Counted from the first letter of the stretch, positions 7,341-14,192 are shown. The stretch is DNA of 14,302 nt from an uncultured Clostridium sp. (GCA_900555045.1 USJW01000121.1:1-14302), one strand, 5' to 3'. A program made the numbers and translations. Notes: generated by a model from the letters alone, not told the origin.

Positions 7341-8864
7341 ATGGAACATAGCAGACAATATATCCTGGCCGTGGATCAGAGCACCCAGGGCACGAAGGCC
7401 ATGATATTCGACGCGGACGGCAGGATGCTCTGCCGGCGCGATCTGCCTCACCGTCAGATTGTGGACGGCAGAGGTTGGGTGGAGCACGATCTCATGGAGA
7501 TTTGGGAGAACACAAAAGCGGCCGTCCGGGCGGCGGTGGAAGCGGCGGGACTTTCGTCACGGGAGATCGCCGCAATGGGGATCAGCAATCAGCGGGAAAC
7601 GGTGGCGGCATGGAACCGGAGAACGGGGGAACCGGTTTACAACGCTATTGTCTGGCAGTGCGCCAGGGGCGAGGGAATCTGTGCGAAAATCAAGGCTCAG
7701 GGGGATGGTGACCTGGTGAAGGCCCACACGGGGCTTGATCTGTCGCCGTACTTTTCCGCCAGCAAGCTGGCCTGGATTTTGCAGAATGTCCCGGAGGCGG
7801 TCCGACTGTCCCGGGAGGGGCTTCTGTGCTGCGGGACCATCGACTCCTGGCTGGTGTTTAAGCTCACTGGGGGCAGGGAGTTTAAGACCGATTACTCTAA
7901 CGCCTCCCGCACGCAGCTGTTTAACATCCGGGAGCTGTGCTGGGACCGGGAACTGTGCGAGATTTTCGGCGTCCCGGAGAACTGCCTGCCCCAGGTCTGC
8001 GACTCAGATGCCTGGTTTGGTGAGACGGATCTGGACGGCTTCTTTGACAGGCCGGTGCCGGTCTGCGCCGTGTTGGGGGATTCCCACGGCGCGCTTTTCG
8101 GACAGAGCTGCCATGAGCCGGGGATGGCGAAGGCCACGTACGGCACAGGATCCTCCGTGATGATGAACGTGGGGGAAAAACCTGTGTTCAGCCAGAAAGG
8201 GCTGGTCACGTCCCTGGCGTGGGGGATTGACGGGAAGGTCCAGTATGTCTTGGAGGGAAATATCAATTATACCGGTGCGGTGATCACCTGGCTGGAGCGG
8301 CAGCTGGGGCTGATTGAGAGCGCCGCGGAAACCGGGGAGCTGGCGCGGCAGGCAAACCCCAACGACCGGACCTACCTGGTCCCGGCATTCTCGGGACTTG
8401 GCGCCCCGTACTGGGACAGCTTCGCCACCGCCACGATCACCGGGATGACGCGTGTGACCGGGAAGGCGGAGCTGGTCCGCGCGGCGCTGGACTGCATCGC
8501 GTATCAGATCGGGGACATTGTGGGCCTGATGGATGAGACGCTGCGGCGGCAGGGCGGAGCGGGGTTAAAAGCGCTGCGCGTGGACGGGGGCCCCACGAGA
8601 AACCGGTATCTGATGCAGTTCCAGAGCGATATTCTCGGCATACCGGTGGAGGTCCCTGCGGACGAGGAGCTGTCGGGCATCGGCGCCGCATACATGGCTG
8701 GAATCCGGGCAGGAGTTTTTGAGAAGGAAAAGGTATTCGGGGCGCGGAAAACGCAGAGGTATGCGGCGGAGATGGAGAAGGAAGAGCGAAACGAGAGACT
8801 GGAGGGGTGGAAGAGAGCGGTTGAGAAGGCTCGCGGGGGAGACGGATATGTGTCGTATCATTAA
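7341..8864 (+). CDS. FGGY-family carbohydrate kinase, glycerol-kinase-like
   Basis: This 507-residue ATP-dependent sugar or polyol kinase is strongly GlpK-like along its whole length: VDQSTQGTK at residue 12, ISNQRETV, YNAIVWQC, YGTGSS, FSGLGAPYWD, DGGPTRN and the LMQFQSDILG signature. Of the GlpK glycerol contacts, R85, E86, Y137 and catalytic D247 are kept. The GDQQ of E. coli GlpK is replaced by GDSH (247-249), so a glycerol-contacting Gln is Ser here. That argues for a related substrate (a ketose, erythrulose, glyceraldehyde or dihydroxyacetone are candidates) or relaxed glycerol use. There is no glycerol facilitator or dehydrogenase nearby; it closes a sugar operon after the transketolase genes. 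ATG 7341 is chosen over the in-frame GTG codons at 7332 and 7338 because of AAGG (7329-7332) eight bases upstream. Confidence 0.88.
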   Translation: MEHSRQYILAVDQSTQGTKAMIFDADGRMLCRRDLPHRQIVDGRGWVEHDLMEIWENTKAAVRAAVEAAGLSSREIAAMGISNQRETVAAWNRRTGEPVYNAIVWQCARGEGICAKIKAQGDGDLVKAHTGLDLSPYFSASKLAWILQNVPEAVRLSREGLLCCGTIDSWLVFKLTGGREFKTDYSNASRTQLFNIRELCWDRELCEIFGVPENCLPQVCDSDAWFGETDLDGFFDRPVPVCAVLGDSHGALFGQSCHEPGMAKATYGTGSSVMMNVGEKPVFSQKGLVTSLAWGIDGKVQYVLEGNINYTGAVITWLERQLGLIESAAETGELARQANPNDRTYLVPAFSGLGAPYWDSFATATITGMTRVTGKAELVRAALDCIAYQIGDIVGLMDETLRRQGGAGLKALRVDGGPTRNRYLMQFQSDILGIPVEVPADEELSGIGAAYMAGIRAGVFEKEKVFGARKTQRYAAEMEKEERNERLEGWKRAVEKARGGDGYVSYH

Positions 8865-8881
8865 AAACAGGCGAGTTTCTA

Positions 8882-8910
8882 TTGAGTATTTCCACGCTTC
8901 CAATTATACT
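8882..8910 (+). promoter_or_regulatory. Sigma-A-type promoter of the yjdF unit
   Basis: TTGAGT (8882-8887) and TATACT (8905-8910) are separated by exactly 17 bases. This is close to the housekeeping consensus, so transcription should begin near 8917. The promoter lies just after the kinase stop codon (8864) and before the structured leader, so yjdF can be transcribed separately from the sugar operon. I see no terminator between the kinase gene and this promoter. Confidence 0.72.
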
Positions 8911-8920
8911 TAATTTATAT

Positions 8921-9097
8921 GATCCTGGCGTCCGTTTATCTGCTCACAGCGGTGCTGCGGTCGTAAACAGCAAAGATAAAAACACAGTCCCCGGTAGGTA
9001 GTCCGGGCGCAGCGGCCGATATTCGTGAAAACGCTGTCAGTAACCTTCCTCCTTAGGTCGTCCATTCTTTGTTCATTCTATACATTATAAGGAGGAA
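8921..9097 (+). ncRNA. Structured leader, probable yjdF-type azaaromatic-sensing riboswitch
   Basis: This leader of about 180 bases precedes yjdF, where a known riboswitch class sits in Firmicutes. Visible stems: 8935-8944 with 8969-8980 (TTTATC/GATAAA plus TGCT/AGCA, two-base bulge), CCCGG (8990-8994) with CCGGG (9003-9007) closing the loop TAGGTAGT, and CAGCG (9010-9014) with CGCTG (9032-9036). The expression platform is clear: TTCCTCCTTA (9046-9055) is a perfect 10-base complement of TAAGGAGGAA (9088-9097), which contains the yjdF ribosome site. Pairing would shut off translation. Known yjdF riboswitches bind azaaromatic compounds and raise expression. I recognise the class from gene context and architecture, not from an alignment to the consensus. 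Confidence 0.78.
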
Positions 9098-9102
9098 CAA
9101 AC

Positions 9103-9519
9103 ATGGACAAGACAGCAGTGTCATTGCAGGTGCTTTTCGGGGATCCTTTTTGGATCGGAGTCTTCACGCGAATCAGCGGCGGAAAGCTGGAGGCGTGCAA
9201 GGTGACCTTCGGTGCAGAGCCAAAAGACTACGAGGTCCTGGAATTCATACGAAAGCATTACGTTCATCTGCGGTTCAGTCCGGCTGTGGAGGCGGAGGTA
9301 AAGGACAGGCCTGCGAACCCAAAGCGAATGCAGAGGGAAGCGAAGCGCGAAATGAGTCGCACCGGAATTGGAACGAAATCCCAGCAGGCCCTTGGCCTGC
9401 AGCGGGAGCAGACAAAGACGGAGCGGAAAATCTCATCGCGCCAGCAAAAAGAGGAAGAAAAGCAGCGCTTGTTTGAACTGAGACAGCAAAAACGCAAAGA
9501 GAAACACCGGGGAAGGTAA
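9103..9519 (+). CDS. yjdF: YjdF family protein (DUF2992)
   Basis: This 138-residue protein of the YjdF/DUF2992 family has the typical start (VSLQVLFGDPFWIGVF), followed by a short beta-rich N-terminal domain up to about residue 66 (VLEFIRKHYVHLRFSPAVEA). The C-terminal half, from about residue 70, is strongly basic and rich in Lys, Arg, Gln and Glu, likely an extended or coiled helix that may touch RNA or DNA. The biochemical function is unknown; the family is linked to handling of azaaromatic toxins because of its riboswitch. ATG 9103 is set by TAAGGAGGAA (9088-9097), the segment sequestered by the leader. An in-frame alternative upstream is not needed. It has its own promoter and terminator. 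Confidence 0.9.
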   Translation: MDKTAVSLQVLFGDPFWIGVFTRISGGKLEACKVTFGAEPKDYEVLEFIRKHYVHLRFSPAVEAEVKDRPANPKRMQREAKREMSRTGIGTKSQQALGLQREQTKTERKISSRQQKEEEKQRLFELRQQKRKEKHRGR

Positions 9520-9547
9520 TTGAGCGAACGATCTGATTCCCAAAATG

Positions 9548-9607
9548 AAAATGCCCTGCGGAGGCGGAAAATACAGTTTGTATTTTCCATCTTTGCAGGG
9601 CATTTTT
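9548..9607 (+). terminator. Intrinsic terminator after yjdF
   Basis: This is a long two-part hairpin. The outer stem is 12 perfect pairs, AAAATGCCCTGC (9548-9559) with GCAGGGCATTTT (9595-9606). The inner stem is nine pairs, GGAAAATAC (9566-9574) with GTATTTTCC (9580-9588), with loop AGTTT. A short T-run ends at 9607. The A-rich 5' flank means it could also stop transcription on the opposite strand. Confidence 0.85.
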
Positions 9608-9642
9608 ATGTCATTTCCGTTCCTCAAAGGCATATAATCCAA

Positions 9643-9672
9643 ATAAAAAAACGTGCCCTGGTTTCAGGCACG
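9643..9672 (-). terminator. Possible intrinsic terminator facing left
   Basis: Read on the minus strand, CGTGCC (complement of 9667-9672) pairs with GGCACG (complement of 9652-9657) and is followed by a run of seven T then ATTT. This is a standard terminator form for leftward transcripts. No leftward gene is seen in the window, so it may be a relic of an earlier arrangement or a block on antisense transcription. Confidence 0.55.
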
Positions 9673-9710
9673 AGACATTTACTACTATAGCACAACCCCA
9701 TAAAAAAGTC

Positions 9711-9738
9711 TATTCTTTTTTGATTTTCCTGTTACAAT
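9711..9738 (+). promoter_or_regulatory. Extended -10 promoter of the methyltransferase gene
   Basis: TGTTACAAT (9730-9738) joins a TGN element to a -10 box TACAAT (9733-9738). The only -35-like match is weak (TATTCT, 9711-9716, 16-base spacer), as is usual for extended -10 promoters. Transcription would begin near 9745, about 40 bases before the ATG at 9786. The upstream region (9610-9729) contains only terminator-like structures. Confidence 0.5.
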
Positions 9739-9785
9739 AAAGTCAGCAGCGCTGCCCAAATAATGAACAAAGATGAGGTGCAAAA

Positions 9786-10505
9786 ATGAACGCAGAATTT
9801 CAAACCATCGCGGACTACTACGACGCAATGTACGTGGACCCGGCAGAATATGAGATGGAAGTAAAAAAGACAGTGGAGCTGATTGAACAGTATAAAGGGA
9901 CAGATTTGGATAATAACCGAATACTGGATATTGCGTGCGGAACAGGAGAGCAAAGCCTGTATCTGGCAGAACATTATCAGGTATCGGGTATTGATTTGAG
10001 TGAGGACATGCTGAAAAAGGCCAGGGAAAAGGTTCCGCAGGCGGAGTTTATGAAAATGGATATGCTGGACTTCAAGCTGGATAAGAAATATGGGGCAGCG
10101 GTAAATCTCTATGGGAGCATCGGATTTGCAGAGAACCTCGAGCGGATGAAATGCGGAATGCGCTGTGTCTATGAATGCCTGGAGGAAGGCGGGGTATTCA
10201 TTCTCACGCCCTGGGGGACGAAGGAGACCTTTGAGGAGGGGATGGTGGCCGATGCCCGGGAGCGCGGCGGAGTCCACTACTGCAGAATGGAGACCGTGCG
10301 CCGAAGTGGGGAGCAGAAGGTGGAGGTGGAGATGTTCCACCTGATCGGGCGGGATCTGACGGTTCAGCCGTTTCACCACATCCAGACCATCACCCTGTTT
10401 TCCGAGCATGAGTACACAGAAGCTCTTGAGTCCGCCGGATTCACGATCAAAGCGCGGCTCAGTGAAAAGGAGTTTCGGATGGGCGCATTTGTCTGTGTGA
10501 AATAG
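9786..10505 (+). CDS. Class I SAM-dependent methyltransferase
   Basis: This 239-residue methyltransferase has the Rossmann fold of class I enzymes. Motif I is ILDIACGTGE (residues 46-55), which binds S-adenosylmethionine. Motif II ends in the acidic residue of VSGIDLS (66-72), and MDMLDF (91-96) fits the next motif. A GSIGF stretch after it corresponds to motif IV. The N-terminal YYDAMY is common in small-molecule methyltransferases of the UbiE/Methyltransf_25 kind. The substrate is unknown; nothing in the neighbours indicates it. The ribosome site GAGGTG (9775-9780) lies five bases before the ATG. Composition changes inside the gene: roughly 40-45% GC in sampled stretches of the first third and about two-thirds GC near 10200-10260. 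Confidence 0.87.
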   Translation: MNAEFQTIADYYDAMYVDPAEYEMEVKKTVELIEQYKGTDLDNNRILDIACGTGEQSLYLAEHYQVSGIDLSEDMLKKAREKVPQAEFMKMDMLDFKLDKKYGAAVNLYGSIGFAENLERMKCGMRCVYECLEEGGVFILTPWGTKETFEEGMVADARERGGVHYCRMETVRRSGEQKVEVEMFHLIGRDLTVQPFHHIQTITLFSEHEYTEALESAGFTIKARLSEKEFRMGAFVCVK

Positions 10506-10516
10506 GACACATATTC

Positions 10517-10558
10517 TGCCCGCAGCCACCGCGTTGACTTTGCGTGTGGCTGCGGGCA
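10517..10558 (+). repeat. GC-rich inverted repeat after the methyltransferase gene
   Basis: TGCCCGCAGCCAC (10517-10529) is a perfect 13-base match to GTGGCTGCGGGCA (10546-10558) with a 16-base loop. It starts 12 bases after the stop codon, so it is probably the 3' end of the message. No T-run follows, so classical intrinsic termination is not supported; it may act as a stabilising 3' stem or a factor-assisted stop. Confidence 0.7.
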
Positions 10559-10607
10559 CTCACATGTCAAAAATACACAGTTATGTAAACAATTATCCGG
10601 CCCGCCC

Positions 10608-10648
10608 ATCGGTTGTGCCTTGCAACCGATCCGAAAGGCGTTTATAAT
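10608..10648 (+). promoter_or_regulatory. Promoter with dyad operator-like site, nuclease-helicase gene
   Basis: TTGCAA (10620-10625) and a perfect TATAAT (10643-10648) are spaced by 17 bases, a strong housekeeping-type promoter. The -35 box overlaps a dyad: ATCGGTTG (10608-10615) and its exact inverse CAACCGAT (10623-10630), seven bases apart. A dyad over the -35 box is a typical repressor site, although an accidental repeat or transcript hairpin remains possible. The transcript leader would be about 25 bases long. Confidence 0.7.
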
Positions 10649-10679
10649 ATTTCATATCTTGACAAAAGCAGGTGAGCAA

Positions 10680-13600
10680 ATGTACATAGCGGATTTACAT
10701 ATTCATTCACGGTATTCCCGGGCGACCAGCAAGGACCTGACGCCGGAGCAGCTGGATTTTTGGGCGGGGCGCAAGGGAATACAGATTTTAGGAACCGGAG
10801 ATTTCACGCATCCGGCATGGCGCGATGAGCTGCGGGAAAAGCTGGTGCCCGCTGAGGACGGGCTGTATCGGCTGAAGGATGAGCTTAAAATCGGCGGCTC
10901 TGGGGCGGCCGGGTCCTCCGCTCCATCCACGCGGTTTGTGATTTCCGGTGAAATCAGCTCGATCTACAAAAAGAACGGCAAAGTGCGCAAGGTACACAGT
11001 GTCATCCTGCTTCCCAGCCTGGAGGACGCGGAGCTGCTGTCTAAAAAGCTGGAGACGATCGGAAACATTCACTCGGACGGCCGCCCGATTCTGGGGCTGG
11101 ACTGCCGGGATCTTTTGGAAATCACGCTGGAGCTGTGCCCGCGCGCCATCTACATTCCGGCGCATATCTGGACGCCTCATTTCTCGCTGTTCGGGGCATT
11201 TTCCGGCTTTGACACGGTGGAGGAGTGCTACGAGGATTTGACGCCGCATATTCATGCGATGGAAACGGGCCTCTCCTCGGATCCGCCCATGAACTGGCGC
11301 CTCTCCGCCCTGGATTCCTATCAGCTTGTATCCAACTCCGACGCCCATTCCCCTGCCAAGCTGGGACGTGAGGCGAATTTGCTGGACATTGAGATGTGCT
11401 ATGACGGGCTTTACGGCGCGATTCAGCGAGGCGACGGGCTGGCGGGCACGATCGAATTCTTCCCCGAGGAGGGAAAGTACCACTACGACGGCCACCGGAA
11501 ATGCCATCTCTGCCTCAGCCCCACCGAGGCGGAGCGCTATGATGGAAAGTGCCCGGTCTGTGGCAAAAAGCTGACCATCGGCGTCTCGCACCGGGTGGAG
11601 CAGCTGGCTGACCGGGCGGAGGGCTATAAACCCGCCGGCGCCCGGCCCTTTGAGAGCCTGGTGCCGCTGCCGGAGGTGATTGCGGCGTCCACCGGCCGTT
11701 CAGCCGCCAGCGCAAAAGTGCAGGACCAGTACGCGCAGATGCTGGCCAAGCTGGGACCGGAATTTACAATTCTCCGTGAGCTTCCGGTTGAGGAAATCCG
11801 CACTGCCGCGGGCTATCAGGTATCCGAGGGGATCCGCCGCCTGCGGGAGGGGCATGTGGAGCGCCTGCCGGGATTTGACGGTGAGTACGGCACCATCAAG
11901 CTGTTCACGCCGTCGGAAATCGATAACCTGGACGGGCAGCTGAGCCTGTTTGCCGGTTGGAGTGAGATGTCCGCGGAATCGGACGGTGGAGGAACGGCCT
12001 CCGGCGGGGCCAAGGGTCCGAGTGAAACCGCAGCTGCCATGGTCACTGACACGGGTAGCACGGTCAGCGGCTCGGGCGCTGTCACGGCTGCCGCCATGCC
12101 CGGCACCTCGGCCGCTGCCATGCCCGGCGCCCCGTCTGCTGCCATGCCCGGAGCTGTCACGCCTGCTGCCGTGCCCGGAGCCTCGGCCACTGTCATGCCT
12201 GGCGCCCCGTCTGCTGCCATGCCCGGCGCCCCGTCTGCCACCATGCCTGCCGCCTCGTCTCAAGCTCTGAACCCGGAGCAAACCCGCGCAGTCCGATCCA
12301 CAAACCGTGTCACTGCCGTAATCGCCGGGCCGGGCACGGGAAAGACCGGCACACTGGCGGCGCGGATTGCCTACCTGATAGAGACGCGGAGAGTGAAGGC
12401 CGGGGAGATCACTGCGGTCACATTCACAAACAAAGCGGCGCAGGAGATGCTAAGCCGTCTGGAAAGCCAACTGGGCAGCAAGCAGGCGGTGCGCCGGATT
12501 CAAATCGGCACATTCCACTCCATATGCTACGATATCCTGAAAAAGCAGGGGATTTCATTTGTGATGGCGGACGAGACAGAGATGTTCGAGATGGCACGGG
12601 AAGCCATTCAGGGGCAGAACCTGAAACTGAAGCCGTCGCGTCTGCTGCACTATATCTCGCTGAGAAAAGCCGGCGTGAGCCAGGCGGAGGCCGGTTTAAA
12701 CCGGGACGAGGCTGCCCCGTCCGCGGAGGGTGAGAAAAACCGGAATGAGACTGCCCTGTCCACGGAGGGTGAGAAAAATCGGGATGAGGCTGCCCCGTCC
12801 GCACAGACTGAAAAAAATTCAGCCCCGCTGGTGACCGGTGAGCAGCTGGAGGCCGCCTACCGGGCTTACCAGGAGGCGTTAACCGCAGCGGGCGCGCTGG
12901 ACTTTGACGATCTGCTTCTGCGGGCGCTTGAGATTGCGGAGGCGGGGGAGGCATGCGAGCCGTTTCGCTATCTGCTGGTGGACGAGTTCCAGGATATTAA
13001 CCCGGTGCAGTACCGGCTGATCCGCGCGTGGAACCGGGCCGGGAGGGAGCTGTTTGTGATCGGCGACCCGGACCAGGCGATCTACGGCTTCCGGGGGACG
13101 GACGCGAAATGTTTTCTGCGCCTGGCGGAGGATGAGCCGGAGCTGGAAACCATCCGCCTGGAGCAGAATTACCGCTCGACCCCACAGATTCTTGAGGGAG
13201 CTATGTCCGTGATCTCGGTGAACCCGGGGCCCCCGCGGTCTCTGCATGCGAACCGTGAGGATGGATTCCCCATCCGCATCGTGAACGCCGCCAGCGAGAT
13301 GGCGGAGGCGATCTTTGTGGCCAAGGAGATCAACCGGCAAATCGGCGGAATCGACATGCTGGATGCCCAGGAGGGCTTCGCGTGCCCGGATGACCGGCGT
13401 CCCAGAAGCTTTGCGGACATCGCGGTGCTCTATAGGACCCATCGCCAGGCCGATCTGCTGGAGAAATGCCTGCAGAAGGAAGGAATCCCCTACGTGGTGG
13501 CCGGCCGCGACGACTTCCTTCGGGCCGACAGCGTGCGCGGAACCATCTGCTTCCTCCGCTGCCTCATGGACGGCCAGGACGAGCTCTCACGCCGCCTGTG

Positions 13601-14177
13601 CCTGAAGCTTCTGTGGAATCTGTCGGAGGACTGTATATCGGACTGTATTTTCCAGGCCATGGCCGACAAATATTCCCCTCAGTTGAAAAAGGTCCGTCCG
13701 CAGAAGCTGCTAGCAGTCTGGATGGGAGACATGGGACTTGAGGGGGATGCTGACATGCAGAAGCTGGCCTCCGCGGCGGTTTTCTACAAATCCGTCCGGG
13801 AATTTTTGGACAGTTTGTCATTTGGGCAGGAGAGCGATCTGAGGCGCTGCGGCAAAAAGAATTACACCTCGGACGCGGTGACGCTTATGACACTGCATGG
13901 ATCCAAGGGGCTGGAGTTCCCGGTTGTTCTGCTGTACGGGGCCAGGAAGGGCATGATTCCGTTGGAGACAGGAAAACAGATCTCCGACATGGAGGAGGAA
14001 CGGCGCCTGTTTTTTGTGGGCATGACCCGCGCCAAGGAGGAACTGATCCTGACAACCGGCCGTGAACCATCCCCATTTTTGGAGGATATACCAGAATCGG
14101 TGATGGTCCGCCAGCAGGCCAACCCAAACCACCGTGCAGACGCAGGTCAGCAGCTCAGTTTGTTTGATTTTATGTAA
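10680..14177 (+). CDS. Endonuclease Q-like PHP nuclease fused to a UvrD/Rep superfamily 1A helicase
   Basis: The product has 1165 residues. Residues 1-260 form a PHP metal-dependent nuclease: H7 and H9 (DLHIHSRYS), D41 and H44 (GDFTH), H162 (AHIWTPH), D221 and H223 (SNSDAHSP). Four cysteines follow (275, 278, 291, 294), a zinc ribbon. This order and wording match endonuclease Q, which nicks 5' of uracil, hypoxanthine and abasic sites. Residues about 470-527 are a Met-Pro-Gly linker. From 528 a full SF1A helicase runs: Q-motif LNPEQ, Walker A GPGTGKT (550-556), Walker B VDEFQD (768-772), GDPDQAIYGFRG, QNYRST, TLHGSKGLEFP and VGMTRAKEEL. A 13-residue repeat interrupts subdomain 1B (674-712). 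ATG 10680 is chosen over the in-frame TTG at 10620, which is the -35 box itself; AGGTG (10670-10674) precedes the ATG. Probable role: nicking and unwinding deaminated DNA. Confidence 0.9.
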   Translation: MYIADLHIHSRYSRATSKDLTPEQLDFWAGRKGIQILGTGDFTHPAWRDELREKLVPAEDGLYRLKDELKIGGSGAAGSSAPSTRFVISGEISSIYKKNGKVRKVHSVILLPSLEDAELLSKKLETIGNIHSDGRPILGLDCRDLLEITLELCPRAIYIPAHIWTPHFSLFGAFSGFDTVEECYEDLTPHIHAMETGLSSDPPMNWRLSALDSYQLVSNSDAHSPAKLGREANLLDIEMCYDGLYGAIQRGDGLAGTIEFFPEEGKYHYDGHRKCHLCLSPTEAERYDGKCPVCGKKLTIGVSHRVEQLADRAEGYKPAGARPFESLVPLPEVIAASTGRSAASAKVQDQYAQMLAKLGPEFTILRELPVEEIRTAAGYQVSEGIRRLREGHVERLPGFDGEYGTIKLFTPSEIDNLDGQLSLFAGWSEMSAESDGGGTASGGAKGPSETAAAMVTDTGSTVSGSGAVTAAAMPGTSAAAMPGAPSAAMPGAVTPAAVPGASATVMPGAPSAAMPGAPSATMPAASSQALNPEQTRAVRSTNRVTAVIAGPGTGKTGTLAARIAYLIETRRVKAGEITAVTFTNKAAQEMLSRLESQLGSKQAVRRIQIGTFHSICYDILKKQGISFVMADETEMFEMAREAIQGQNLKLKPSRLLHYISLRKAGVSQAEAGLNRDEAAPSAEGEKNRNETALSTEGEKNRDEAAPSAQTEKNSAPLVTGEQLEAAYRAYQEALTAAGALDFDDLLLRALEIAEAGEACEPFRYLLVDEFQDINPVQYRLIRAWNRAGRELFVIGDPDQAIYGFRGTDAKCFLRLAEDEPELETIRLEQNYRSTPQILEGAMSVISVNPGPPRSLHANREDGFPIRIVNAASEMAEAIFVAKEINRQIGGIDMLDAQEGFACPDDRRPRSFADIAVLYRTHRQADLLEKCLQKEGIPYVVAGRDDFLRADSVRGTICFLRCLMDGQDELSRRLCLKLLWNLSEDCISDCIFQAMADKYSPQLKKVRPQKLLAVWMGDMGLEGDADMQKLASAAVFYKSVREFLDSLSFGQESDLRRCGKKNYTSDAVTLMTLHGSKGLEFPVVLLYGARKGMIPLETGKQISDMEEERRLFFVGMTRAKEELILTTGREPSPFLEDIPESVMVRQQANPNHRADAGQQLSLFDFM
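12087..12260 (+). repeat. Degenerate 21-27-bp tandem repeat coding the Met-Pro-Gly linker
   Basis: About seven units, each around an ATGCCCGGC or GTGCCCGGA core, encode variants of AAAMPGAPS across residues 470-527 of the nuclease-helicase. Unit lengths vary by whole codons, so the frame is kept. The segment joins the nuclease and helicase modules and should be flexible and disordered. Its length probably varies between strains by slippage or recombination. Confidence 0.85.
12699..12815 (+). repeat. Three tandem 39-bp repeats inside the helicase 1B region
   Basis: Three in-frame 39-base units (12699-12737, 12738-12776, 12777-12815) encode NRDEAAPSAEGEK, NRNETALSTEGEK and NRDEAAPSAQTEK. They lie between the helicase motif Ia/Ib region and the Walker B motif, in an acidic, probably disordered surface loop of subdomain 1B. 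The length is a multiple of three, so expansion or contraction would not break the gene. Confidence 0.92.
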
Positions 14178-14192
14178 ATTTGATGTGGGGGA

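Noticed and set aside
8719..8913. Short + strand frame at the end of the kinase gene
   Set aside because: It overlaps the conserved kinase C-terminus in another frame and is extremely Arg-rich, a shadow.
9069..9476. 135-codon + strand frame overlapping yjdF
   Set aside because: It has no ribosome site and starts inside the regulatory leader; the yjdF frame has the recognised protein and the perfect ribosome site.
10659..10664. Perfect TTGACA as a -35 box
   Set aside because: A -10 at 17 bases would fall inside the coding start and no matching box is there.
10620..10679. TTG at 10620 as start of the nuclease-helicase
   Set aside because: This TTG is part of the -35 box of a promoter whose -10 is at 10643-10648, and PHP proteins start directly at the MYIADLHIHS-type strand.
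10788..11591. 267-codon open frame on the minus strand opposite the PHP domain
   Set aside because: Antisense to conserved nuclease motifs, no recognisable domain, no promoter or ribosome site seen.
12087..12815. Tandem repeats as a CRISPR array
   Set aside because: Units are in-frame, directly adjacent and coding, with no unique spacers between them.
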